Below, piece after piece: positions 11,031-21,336 of a stretch of 37,570 nucleotides of DNA; position 1 is the first letter of the stretch, and each line of letters begins with the position of its first letter. The notes under the pieces were generated by a model. It worked only from the letters and a program-made list of their open reading frames with translations, had not been told where the DNA came from and searched no databases. Location: positions 1 through 37,570 of the forward strand of contig NW_019773829.1 in NCBI RefSeq assembly GCF_001039355.2, read 5' to 3'. This stretch comes from Lingula anatina (taxonomy: Eukaryota; Brachiopoda; Lingulata; Lingulida; Lingulidae). A program made the translations under genes and the position numbers.

Positions 11031-11345
11031 GATCTTTTGACATTTTTTATCTTTACAATATTGTTAGTTGATTACATAAAAATGGTGTTAAACCTGTATT
11101 TATCTATTGTGTAATTAAGTGTCAAAAATGGAAATAAAGCAAATCATTGCAGTTTGTCAGATTTAATCATTTACTATGTTCAGAATCTCAGAATGGAGCA
11201 AATTGAACATTTAACATTGTTCTATTGATCTTTTCTACATCTTAACAATTTTCTTAGTTGATCATTAAAAAAGTACAGTAAATTAATTGTTTTATGTAAA
11301 AAAAAGGTGTTAAAATGGAAATAAACCCATTTCAGTACAGTTCTG
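11031..11345. repeat. degenerate ~195-bp tandem pair
   Basis: GATCTTTT-ACAT...TTAGTTGAT begins at 11031 and again at 11227, and GGTGTTAAA...ATGGAAATAAA occurs once in each unit. Divergence is high. It directly follows the 160-bp satellite. Confidence 0.5.
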
Positions 11346-11763
11346 TCTTGTCATTTTCTGCTTTTTTGTCTGTACATTTGACAGCTTTGCTGCCTTGTTA
11401 AAATATTCAGTGGTATAGCTGTTATATATCTGCCAAGTGTAGATGTGGATTGTAATTTGTTAGCACATTTCTGTTTACTAGTAGTTTCCAAGAGACGTAT
11501 TTTTTTCCTAAGAAGCATCAAAAACCTCAAACAATTCATTAGTTTGTGTGATACATATTTCATCTATGGCAGTGCTTTGTTATTGACAGACAGATCTGAA
11601 ATTTAAATGTTTTGGATGTTTTTTGCTGTTTGGTGTCTAAGGAGATAGTTAGAACCTTTCCTATAGAAAACATTTCCTAATTATATGTGTTTTGTTCAAA
11701 ATCACATTAAATCCACATAAGGTAAGAGTTACAGCCTACTGAACAAAACGTGCATTAGGACTG

Positions 11764-11927
11764 GGTTCCCATAGATTTAGATCGATCCGACCTAACTCCC
11801 TGGGGGTTCACACTAAATTGCTGTCAACTGCCGGGAGCCGAGCACGCAAGAAAGTTCATTACCCGCTTACAGCTTTAAGTAGGCAGGGCAGACTGATAGC
11901 AATCTAGTGAGACTCCCAAGGGGGATA
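11764..11927 (+). mobile_element. truncated MITE C, copy 1 (TTCCCATAGATTTAGATCGA end)
   Basis: The left end TTCCCATAGATTTAGATCGA and the interior CCTGGGGGTTCAC, TTACCCGCTTACAGCTT and ATCTAGTGAGACTCCC match the reverse complement of 20971-21176. The right terminal repeat is missing after about 11927, so this copy is truncated. Non-coding. Confidence 0.7.
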
Positions 11928-12790
11928 CAGGGGCATAACCAGACCTTTTAAAATTGTAGGCTACGCACAGATTTTCAAAATTCCCAAGTACAGCTAAATG
12001 TAGACTTACATGTATGCAGCACCGNATAACCTGACTGACATAAGTAATGTTTCTGGAATTAGAATTAGAATTAGAACAGACCAAATACTGGCTGTAAATT
12101 TAACATTAATTTTCAGACTGTTGTGTCACCGTCCTTTGTTTCTAACTCGCTCACCCGTCAGCGGTTCTACTGCATCCCGTCACGTGCAAGCTAAGGGGAT
12201 GCCATGTTACCCTCGGGCCTTTTATGCCTTCTCCTAGCCTTTTTTGTTCAGATACCGCTCTGTCGAGTTTATCAAGGGTTAAATTTTCGATTACAATTCT
12301 AATGAAGTCTGTTCGTTAAGATTGGGTTTGCGGAAAGCCCTAGGAAACAGAGAGCGATGATTCATGAGAAATTGCGTATTGGATTTGTGTGAGAGAGAGA
12401 GTGACAGAGGAAGAGAGAAAGAGAGAAACAGAGGGAAAGAAAATGGGAGTGTTTATTGAAATACGCTTTCTAACAGGTAAAAGGGCACGCGATGAGATTT
12501 TCCAAACTGTGTTGAAAATTGCAGTAGTCAATCGCAACTTTGGGGATATCGCTACCGGTACCTTCTGAGGATGGAGTAAGGAAGGAAAATCCGGACATTG
12601 AGATTTACGTGTATGGTAGAAGACGTCCCTTTGTATCTCTATTTTTTATCTATCTTTATTATCTATTTCTTCCAAAATACACACAAAAGGCAAGGCCCAC
12701 CTGACCAACATACGACTTTACAAATGTTTATAATTGGCCATGGTACTAAGTTAAAGGGAAAATGAAAATAAACACATTTAAGTGTCAGTA
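11928..12790. other. no gene recognised
   Basis: Nothing supportable as coding. It includes an n at 12025 and a purine-rich GAGAGA stretch (12393-12442). Short open frames here match no family I know. Confidence 0.4.
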
Positions 12791-12792
12791 TG

Positions 12793-12846
12793 TGGAAGGA
12801 CAAATGAAAGTCATATTTAAAAATATGACTTTCATTTGTCCTTCCA
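12793..12846. repeat. 26-bp perfect inverted repeat with 2-base loop
   Basis: The left arm 12793-12818 (TGGAAGGACAAATG...CATATTT) and right arm 12821-12846 are exact reverse complements separated by AA. Shorter GTCAGTA/TACTGAC sequences flank the arms (12784-12790 and about 12855-12861), so symmetry extends imperfectly to almost 80 bases. The two-base loop argues against a microRNA precursor. Confidence 0.9.
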
Positions 12847-12861
12847 TATACATGTACTGAC

Positions 12862-15118
12862 AAATCTATTAAACAGTAACAGTATACAAAACATAACGCA
12901 ATTTTAACACTATTAGATAAATTGACTTCTCCTCAATTAAGGTTACGGTACAATCTGATAATATGACTGGTAATTCCCCCGTAGAACCCAATAGTGATAA
13001 TTGCAGACCAGTTCCTAACACTCATTGTCCCAACACGCTCGTGAAGACCACAGATATGGGAATTCTAATGGCGACATTTTTCATTGACAAAGAAAGTGCT
13101 TTTCTCTTGCCGCCTATCTGGCACAAGCACGCTTCCAGCGAGTCATGTGTATTGGCTTCACTCTCACTGTCGCAATGTGTTGCTGAAACCGCACAGGCTG
13201 TTCGAAGTGAATTCTGCGAATTGAAGTGAATTCTGCGAACAGAATGAATGCCACAGAACGATGTTCGTGCTGTCATTCTACGTGCTGATCAGCCCACGTT
13301 TGTAAATAATAAAAGACATTGCAAAACTTATCTCCATATGCTGTCGCAGAGTACAAATACCCCTGTGCATTAAATTTTAGCAACAAAGGTTCCATCCTTA
13401 TTCCATAAACCGTTTTTAAATAGTTGACAAATGACGGTGATCGAATGGAGACATGGCGCCCGTTAGATTTAGAGCTTAGCTGAGACTACGGAAGTCGACT
13501 TTGCAATTGCATATCACTTCAGTCTAAGAGTGTTTTGAGCCCCAATACTGGCATAAATAACCAACTAGGTTTTGGCACTTTCCGAACGTAAAAATCATTG
13601 TCATAACAATCAGAATGTACTTAATGAACTCTTAATATAAATAAACCGACAAAACGAGGTGAGCGACAATTTTAAAGATGCTGCTAAACGCAAAAAAAGT
13701 CGACTTTAATCCTTTTATCCCTGCTAGAGGTGGTTTTTGTCCTTAGGTGCCTTGCGAAGGAAGCAACGTGGTCAAAGTCGCATTTTTGTAAGAAACTCTT
13801 TATATAAATAATCTATTATCACTGTACAGGTAGGTAAAAAACAGTCGTAATTTTAAGCAAAGTTTCACGTGGGGAAGGGCCAGAGAACCAAGATCCCTGC
13901 AAAACTGTGCATTCACATGTACATACTATATAAAAATATCCCCACCCATTTTAGCAAAGAAACATGCTAGAACGTGAGAACCAAAGCCATAGCAGGTGGC
14001 AGTGGCACAATCATGTAAATTAGATAACTGGAAGTGAATTCTACCCATTGCCCATCACGCACGAGGGCCACTTTCCTTTCTCTTCAGCCTCATGGTACAA
14101 TAAGGGCGAAATGAGCAAATCCGATATTAGGCAGAACGCTCGAAAAATTGACTAGACGTGCAATTAAAATCAATAAACAACAAAAAGAGGGGCTTTGTAT
14201 CCAAATACAATTACCAGTATTGAGCTCCGATTAACCGTATTAAGGCCTCGTATTTCTCAAAATTCAAATTAAGCACGTTCCTGTTTGTCGTAATTCGACC
14301 GCTCAAAAGTTAGTGTGGAAGGCGGAGAGCATGAAACAGAAAGATAAGGGTGAAATAAGCGGTGAGCAATGGGGATCTGTCCAGTCGCCCCCAACGAGAG
14401 GATAGTTTCGTGTACCCAAACATAAAATACAATGTCGGTAAACCGCTTAGGTTCATATATTCGCTGTATAACAGCGTTTCACATTGGCTCTAACGGTAAC
14501 AGTTTGCTGTGAAAAATGCTGAAAAAGCTTTGGTTTAACCCCTCCCCGTTTCTTTGGGATACTGCCACCTGTACGACCGAGCTTCTGTTTTTATCCAAAA
14601 AATAGCGACTTGAACTTGAAAAAGCACACATACACGGTATTTAACATATTTGTGTTTTACAACTTACACATCTACTGGTTGCGTTTTTTCCCACCCATTC
14701 CCTTAACTGACCCAATCTAATCATTAAACTAAATATGCAGTTGTTTCAGTAAATTATCTCGTAGTACCATACTTGTATCTATGTATCTGTCAACGGGAAG
14801 AGCATTTCCAGTAGATAGGGAAAAAAGGGTAAAACATATTGGTAGCTAATTAGCAGTAACTGTCAACAGAAATTAAGGCAAAATTGTAGTTTATGGGTAG
14901 TCGAACCTTATCAAGATGCGAAAGCATTCATGCATTTAAGTGGCTAAATGATAAAATGCAAGCGTAATAGTAACGTATACTTGTTGGCTTAGTAACCAAA
15001 ACTAAGTGTTCTTTTTCATTATGGTTTTAGTTGATAAAAAATATTTCCTTATATTGTCAAAGTTGTGACGTTCATATTGATATATTCACTGTAAATGTAC
15101 TTGTAATGTTTCCAATGC
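12862..15118. other. no gene recognised; small tandem duplication inside
   Basis: About 2.2 kb without a supportable coding frame or RNA gene. A 17-base unit GAAGTGAATTCTGCGAA occurs twice with period 19 (13204-13220 and 13223-13239). Otherwise unique-looking AT-rich DNA. Confidence 0.4.
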
Positions 15119-15120
15119 AA

Positions 15121-15173
<53 letters not shown>
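15119..15173. repeat. (AAT)n microsatellite
   Basis: About 18 consecutive AAT units. Confidence 0.97.
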
Positions 15174-15175
<2 letters not shown>

Positions 15176-15794
15176 TTAGTATTATTATTGTCGTGTCGGA
15201 CGTAATGTAGATGGCAACATACAGTACGTATCAGTCGTACCGTTTCGAGCTCAATAAACGTTATTTTTCCAATATATGAGAAGGTGGCTGACATGTAGAC
15301 TGCAGTTAAACTAAATATCTGCAGCTTAACTTACTGGTATAGAGGGTTAAAATTTGCATCACTTTCTGCTTGTCTGTGACGTTGTCTCAAAATAAGTTTA
15401 CCCAAATACGGTGTCTTATTTTCGCATAATAATCATATCTAGTTCATAAGATGGCGACAAACAATATACAGGATGCATAAATAAAACAAGAAGATTGTAG
15501 CTCATTTTTTTATGAATCTAACTGCAGAAGAAAATGACAAGTACAATAAACTACTGACATTGCAGTTTCTATAATGGTCTCAAATGGACCGCAGATAAAT
15601 CGGACATATAGATAACGATATCAACTACGACAATAAGAAAAAGTGACAAAAATTCGACTATGATAATAATGATATAAATCATCTCTATAACTATAATCAA
15701 AGGTGCCGGCAATGTTTATGATACCTTGTTAAAGATGGCGGTTCACCGGAAAAGATAATGGAGACAGATGATGGCGACATCCGGGCTACTTGTG

Positions 15795-15829
15795 GAGAGA
15801 GAGAGAGAGAGGGAAAGAGAGAGAGAGAC
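15795..15829. repeat. (GA)n microsatellite, left copy
   Basis: Interrupted GA tract immediately before the first copy of the 309-base direct duplication. Confidence 0.93.
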
Positions 15830-16136
15830 GTACTGTTTCTCTTTGAGATCGTCAAAGTTATTTAAACAATGTGTACCAGTTTTCCTTAAGTTTGTATGGC
15901 TTATGGAAATAATGATAATGCCTGAACGCTTTGTAAAATTAAACTAATCATATTTAATTCAGCAAAACATCCGATCGTTGAAACTATACCACTTTTGGCA
16001 CTGTATTCCATTGAGGAATTCTATCAGCCCCTGCTGCATTATCAGTCTCACTCAATCTTTAATAGAAATAACTGGACTGATAGAGTTAATTCGACGCTTG
16101 CTCGGTTCATCTGGGATTATCCACGGAAAAGCATTN

Positions 16137-16176
<40 letters not shown>

Positions 16177-16483
16177 CGTACTGTTTCTCTTTGAGATCGT
16201 CAAAGTTATTTAAACAATGTGTACCAGTTTTCCTTAAGTTTGTATGGCTTATGGAAATAATGATAATGCCTGAACGCTTTGTAAAATTAAACTAATCATA
16301 TTTAATTCAGCAAAACATCCGATCGTTGAAACTATACCACTTTTGGCACTGTATTCCATTGAGGAATTCTATCAGCCTCTGCTGCATTATCAGTCTCACT
16401 CAATCTTTAATAGAAATAACTGGACTGATAGAGTTAATTCGACGCTTGCTCGGTTCATCTGGGATTATCCACGGAAAAGCATT
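15827..16483. repeat. 309-bp near-identical direct duplication, period 348
   Basis: 15827-16135 and 16175-16483 are the same 309 bases; the only difference I noticed is CAGCCCCTGC against CAGCCTCTGC. The first copy ends at AGCATT, is followed by an n (16136) and a (GA)n tract, then the second copy begins. Each copy can be read as a 45-residue open stretch (ALYSIEEFYQPLLHYQSHS...RFIWDYPRKSI), which may derive from a retroelement protein but is not firmly recognisable. Confidence 0.88.
16137..16177. repeat. (GA)n microsatellite, right copy
   Basis: Nearly pure GA tract at the junction between the two 309-base copies, directly after an ambiguous base. Confidence 0.95.
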
Positions 16484-17765
16484 TAACGCCATGCAAAGCT
16501 TTACTATCTAATGGAATAAGAAAGGCGAATCTATCTGAGAAAAGGTCGATAATTTGATGTTGATATTGGCTTCATTTCGAATTATTCAGGACTCTGTTAA
16601 ATCTCAAGGGGGGCGTGGTATTCTGTAGGAATATCGGTCAAGCCGGTGTTGTATCTTTTAATGTAAAGGTTGGAGAAGAGGAGGAATTAAGAAAAAAATG
16701 TCAGTCTTTTCTTGTGATCTGGGTACCGTCTGCACAGATTAAACTGATACAAAAAAGACTGGATAACGTCCCAGCCCAGATCTAATCGTATCTTATAATC
16801 CCTGGCAAAAGAAGCGATGATTTAAAGATATCCATTGCAATAGCGTCAATTTAGTTTTTCCAGTATGTATAAGGGGTTATAGAATTTCTTGAATTTCTTC
16901 TCTTAATCCAGGTGGTCTTCGGCCTTCAATGGGCTCCCGATAATTACAAGGGACCAGGTATCCCTATACCACCCCATGGCCCCCTTTTATCAAAAATAAA
17001 TTGAAGTCTATTATCAAAGTTAATCTTTTTTAACCAAATGGGTGGTAATATACGACTTGGGTTACCATAAAGAAAAGACTCATAAGCGAGAGGGCAAGGA
17101 GGTTAGCCGTGCTGGGTTTTACGCAAAGCAAGCCGATACTGGATGGGAAATATACCGCAGTGCTTTCATACTTAAGGACCGATGCTTTTAGGGTGGGGGA
17201 GGAGCGTTCACGACTCGTACCACTGAACATGTGAATGGGTCAAACGGCCAATTTTAAAAGTAAGTGTCAGTAATGGCTTGATGGTCAAGTGCCTTTTTCA
17301 CATTCTTTGATTTTTAATGTTACAGATGTACTTGTTCCATCTCTCGGTTATGATTTCCAGTTCCTGGTTGCGGGTATTGTGCTAGGTGTACCAGTCTCAT
17401 GTCAGATGCACATTTGAGAAGCTTAATCTCACCAAGTTGCGGCAGCAGTGCTTCTCTTGCGGTAAAAAACGAACAATATAGGCAACGTAAGTATGTCGTG
17501 CGGATCGCTTGTGATTGCCCCTTTCAACGCATAATCATTTTGTAATAAGAAGAATGGCTTGACCTAACAGCGTGCAACTGTATCACCCCATGACGTGGAT
17601 CCATGCAGCAAAGTAACTCAGTACACCTTGGTCATCTGTTAAACCGACTCAAGTTAAATCAAAAGCGCAACTTACAAGTGATTGTGCTTCTTTTACATGT
17701 AGATAGTTCCTGGATGGCACTGTAGGGCGACAAGATCTCTAGATCTGTTTGAAAGGTAGCACACA
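16484..17765. other. no gene recognised; 3' side of GPCR 1
   Basis: About 1.3 kb with no supportable frame. It continues downstream of the second 309-base copy and may contain more decayed retroelement sequence. The part nearest 17765 would be the 3' UTR of the receptor on the minus strand. Confidence 0.35.
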
Positions 17766-18932
17766 TCAGCCAAGAACAATATGTTCAGGTACACGTGTAT
17801 CTCTGCTACCAGTCGTTGCAATTCCGAAGTTGTCGTTTTTAACGTAGTGACATACGTGTGGGGTTGACACAGAGGTGTTCGTCCTTGTTGATTCACGTGA
17901 GGAGAATCTCCGCATGAAACGAAGCGCTGCCCAACGAGTGCTGTCACTTACTTGGCGGAATCCTTGACGGAATTCTTTAGAAACGAAGTTGTAGACTATA
18001 GGATTTATGCAAGAGTTTGAAAAAGCTAATAACTGAGCCGTGCTTGAGATAATGATGTACGTGATGCCCTTTGGCCCGACGCCAAGAGCGCAAACAATTG
18101 TAATCATGGTGAAAGGAACCCAACATACGCAAAATACCAGGGCAACAGACACCACTAGAATCATCTGTTTCATAGTGTGTTTCTTGAATTGTTCTGCTAA
18201 CTCCTCTTCAGAAAAACTTTCTATTGAAATGTCTCGTTTTCGCAAAGCTATAACAATGCACATCGACGCTATAAAGAGAATCAGAAGAGGCACTAACACG
18301 TCTGCAGCTGTTGTGATGACCACGAATACCGTCGTTTGGTATTGGAACTCAAATACAGGGGAGCATGCGACACCCTGATACTCCATGTAGTATATCGCAA
18401 TCGGTGTGTTAACAAGAAGCAAAGCAATCCATATTGAAATGATGACCATTTTTACTCGCCGTTTGGTCAGAACCATCCCGCATCGCATTGGCCTGGCAAT
18501 GGCAAAGCATCGAAATGCACAAATTGCGGCCAGCGAGTACCCACCCACTCCTGTGGTTACGAATATGGTGTATTTGAAAAATTTACAGAATCCATTCCCG
18601 AGTATTAATTTATACTCGGTGCCATAGTAGGCCGCCTGGAGAGGTATACATACTGCTAGAAAAATGAGATCGGACAGTGCTAGGTTGAGAAACAGAATGT
18701 TCGGACTGGTGCTAAGACATTTACTCTTAGCTATAGTATAGATGGTTAAAGTGTTTCCGATTATACCAATGATGAGAAATAAAACAAAAACCATTGGGAA
18801 AACCACAGAACTTATTTTCAGAAACCTCATCAAGGTTTCGTAGTCTTCCGAGTATGTCCCGTTCCCGCCCAGTTGCCGACTGGGTTCATATCGCAAGAGG
18901 CTCAAATTTGTAGCACTAAGTGCTGTGTCCAT
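17766..18932 (-). CDS. class A (rhodopsin-like) peptide-type GPCR 1, intronless, FRC in place of DRY
   Basis: A 388-residue uninterrupted frame with seven hydrophobic segments (roughly residues 41-66, 78-104, 113-147, 160-181, 199-230, 256-284, 290-315). Canonical class A marks: N60 of helix 1, D88 of helix 2 (LALSDL), C116 of helix 3 paired with C190 in loop 2, W168 in helix 4, P215 in helix 5, CWVP at 270-273 and NPIVY at 310-314, then SKEFRQGF as helix 8. N-glycosylation sites are N9 and N24; there is no signal peptide. The DRY position reads FRC (140-142). Overall look (SNSCINPIVYNF, CKFFKY after helix 2) resembles allatostatin/galanin/kisspeptin-type peptide receptors, but the ligand cannot be assigned. 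The paralogue is at 26865-27980 in the same orientation. The first in-frame ATG is used and gives a normal-length N-terminus. Confidence 0.93.
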   Translation of the reverse strand: MDTALSATNLSLLRYEPSRQLGGNGTYSEDYETLMRFLKISSVVFPMVFVLFLIIGIIGNTLTIYTIAKSKCLSTSPNILFLNLALSDLIFLAVCIPLQAAYYGTEYKLILGNGFCKFFKYTIFVTTGVGGYSLAAICAFRCFAIARPMRCGMVLTKRRVKMVIISIWIALLLVNTPIAIYYMEYQGVACSPVFEFQYQTTVFVVITTAADVLVPLLILFIASMCIVIALRKRDISIESFSEEELAEQFKKHTMKQMILVVSVALVFCVCWVPFTMITIVCALGVGPKGITYIIISSTAQLLAFSNSCINPIVYNFVSKEFRQGFRQVSDSTRWAALRFMRRFSSRESTRTNTSVSTPHVCHYVKNDNFGIATTGSRDTRVPEHIVLG

Positions 18933-20850
18933 TGTATACTCTCTAGCTACATGTTATATCTGATATGCACTCCCTCGTAATCAATCCCGTGTGCTTGCCT
19001 GCTTAACTGGACACCATAAAAAGCAATGTCCTTATTTTCTAAGACTGAATTACTGTTGACTGTCGTGTCTTCTTCCACACAAGTCAGTTCATACCAGTTG
19101 TTTTTACGTGGTTTCCCCCTCTAATGAATGTGAACATTAAGTACTCCCACGGCTTTCTTGTGTGTCTTCAAGAACCACAGGTTTAAGTTCCAACGTCCAA
19201 TATCCTGTGAACGCAGAATCAACGAGAAAGAAGTCTGTGCCAAAGGCAGCTGAAGGTAAACATATACATGTACGTATACAAGACCGCCTTACTTGCATGC
19301 CACCTTTGCGAACCATTAGTGCACTTAAAACATTTCTTTGTCCCGGTGTTATTCTTTGGTGTTCCACTAAGAAACTGCCAACCTATGCCCATCCTCAGAA
19401 TTGCCGTTTAAACTAATTGATAGAATCCTCTTACATCCCCAGTCTTGCTTTAAGGTGTATACGATACGTGTGGCGTGCTTCTTACATTTGCATGTCTAGA
19501 CGTAATACCTCATTAAAACAAGTGCCTCCTGTTCTAAGTCATTCTAGGAATCCGATACCAAGGGCAAATTTTCAAACATTTTCCAATATTTTGAGATATT
19601 GGCGTCATTATAGCCATCAGTGCGCAGAGCTTGAAATGTAGAGCTGCAAATTCATCAACTGATTGGCCATGAGTGATTTAAGCTTCGCTTCTTCGTATTT
19701 GCCGGATAAAAGTATTGAGATAGATTAGTTTGTTATTTGCAATTGGTTAAGTAGGCCTACAAAATTGCAACCTTATTGGATAGACTGGAACCGACGCGAC
19801 AGTTCTCAGAAGGTTGTCCCTTCGGAGAAAACTAAACAATCAAACATGCTATATGGTACTCCGCAGTCAAATGGCAAGACAGAGAATAAGAACTATACTA
19901 AATATCAACAAGCATTTCTGTCGTATTTAACGAAGAACTTCATTTCTTACGTGCATCAATGAAAGACAACGAAATTCAATAAACAAAGCCCGTGTGAAAT
20001 GATGAGATGGCCCCTAAGTAATAAATGTAAAGTTCTCTTATTGAATTGGAACTTGACTCTCCAGTTGTGTGGTCATGCTCTACTCAGTCAATACCGATAG
20101 CATGACCTTAAGCTCAAATTTTCTTACGGTAAAATGTTAAATACATACGCGAAAGTTAAGATGGACCTTTTTAAAATCAACGTTTACTGTACCATCCCAA
20201 AACAAATGTGCTTTAAAATTTTAATGTTAAAATAAATTACTTTTATAGGCCATCATATAAGGTTTTCTCAGAGTTAAACTGTTAACATCATTCTAATGTG
20301 AAAATTGGACGTACGAAAGTCAAGTGTTCGAATATAAGCTGGAGTAATAAATTGGATAGCGGTCAATGCAGAATTAGTCGACTGCACCGAAGAAAAACAA
20401 GGTAAACGGTCTTTTAGATTCTTTCTGAAAACGATACTTAGCCGGCTATATGTTAAAGCAGGTAATAATTAACCTTTGACATTTTTGTGAAATAGGCACC
20501 AGGACTGAATTGAATGCATTAATGAAATATTAGGATAAGCGATCTTAATTTTTACTAGTGTATTGTGACGCTGTCGACTGCGTTACAAAGAGTAACTTTC
20601 TGTCCGTAACAACAATTAAACTGTGCCTTGCAGTAGAAAAAGCCATAAGGTCGGAGTGGCATACAGTGAAGCAATTTATTTCATTGAATCCCCTTATACA
20701 TGTTTACCAGTTCATCTCAACTCAACATTCACCAATCAGGGCAAGTTACACAATGCACGGCGCCACTAAGAAGTCACCGATCAAAATACATTAAGCCCTT
20801 ACTACGGCCCGGTTTGAGAGTAAAAAAATACTTTACGTGCCGACAACTGA
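18933..20850. other. upstream region of GPCR 1; no further gene recognised
   Basis: Short frames around 19137-19640 and 19765-19962 show no domain or family resemblance. The 5' UTR and promoter of GPCR 1 should lie in the first part, but I see no clear TATA or initiator to place them. Confidence 0.35.
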
Positions 20851-20860
20851 TTGATCTTTG

Positions 20861-20955
20861 AGCAAAGCAATGCTTGTGCCTTCTATCTACGACGCCAGTT
20901 TCATGGTCGCACAAAGGACGCAGCAAGGGTGCCGTCCAGTGTAAAGCGGGCTTTA
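20861..20955 (-). mobile_element. dispersed TE fragment D, copy 1 (ends CCGTCCAGTGTAAA)
   Basis: CAAAGCAATGCTTGTG...GCACAAAGGACGCAG...CCGTCCAGTGTAAA matches the reverse complement of 30248-30335. It abuts MITE C copy 2. Only one end of the element is visible. Confidence 0.6.
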
Positions 20956-20970
20956 CTGCCTTGGGCTCTA

Positions 20971-21176
20971 TTCCCATAGATTTTAGATCGATCTATCCCC
21001 GCGGGGAGTCTCACTAGATTACTTTCAGATAATCCGACTTAAATGTCCGTCCCGCCTACTACAAGCTGTAAGGGGGTAATTAACATTCGTGTCCGCCCGG
21101 CTGACAGCTATTTAGCGTGAACCCCCAGGAAGTTAGGTCGATCTAAAGTAGGTCGATCTAATCTATGGAAATGGGG
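20971..21176 (-). mobile_element. MITE C, copy 2, both terminal repeats present
   Basis: The left end TTCCCATAGATTTTAGATCG faces a right end whose complement reads CCATAGATTAGATCGACC, with a second AGGTCGATCTA motif just inside. The interior matches 11764-11927 in opposite orientation. Non-coding, about 200 bases. No clear target duplication. Confidence 0.75.
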
Positions 21177-21298
21177 TGCAACTTACGCACATACTGGGCT
21201 AATGTTGTAACAAATCTCAACTAACGCAATGCCACTACGTTACAGTATCTAGCTAGTTGTTGCTCTAAAATCCATGGTGGAATTATCTTTTGCTTAAA

Positions 21299-21336
21299 CT
21301 TAATAATAAATAAATAAATAAATAAATAAATAAATT
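21299..21336. repeat. (AAAT)n microsatellite
   Basis: About eight AAAT units. Confidence 0.95.

Noticed and set aside
16137-16295. Glu-Arg repeat reading frame
   Set aside because: Translation of a GA microsatellite across an ambiguous base.
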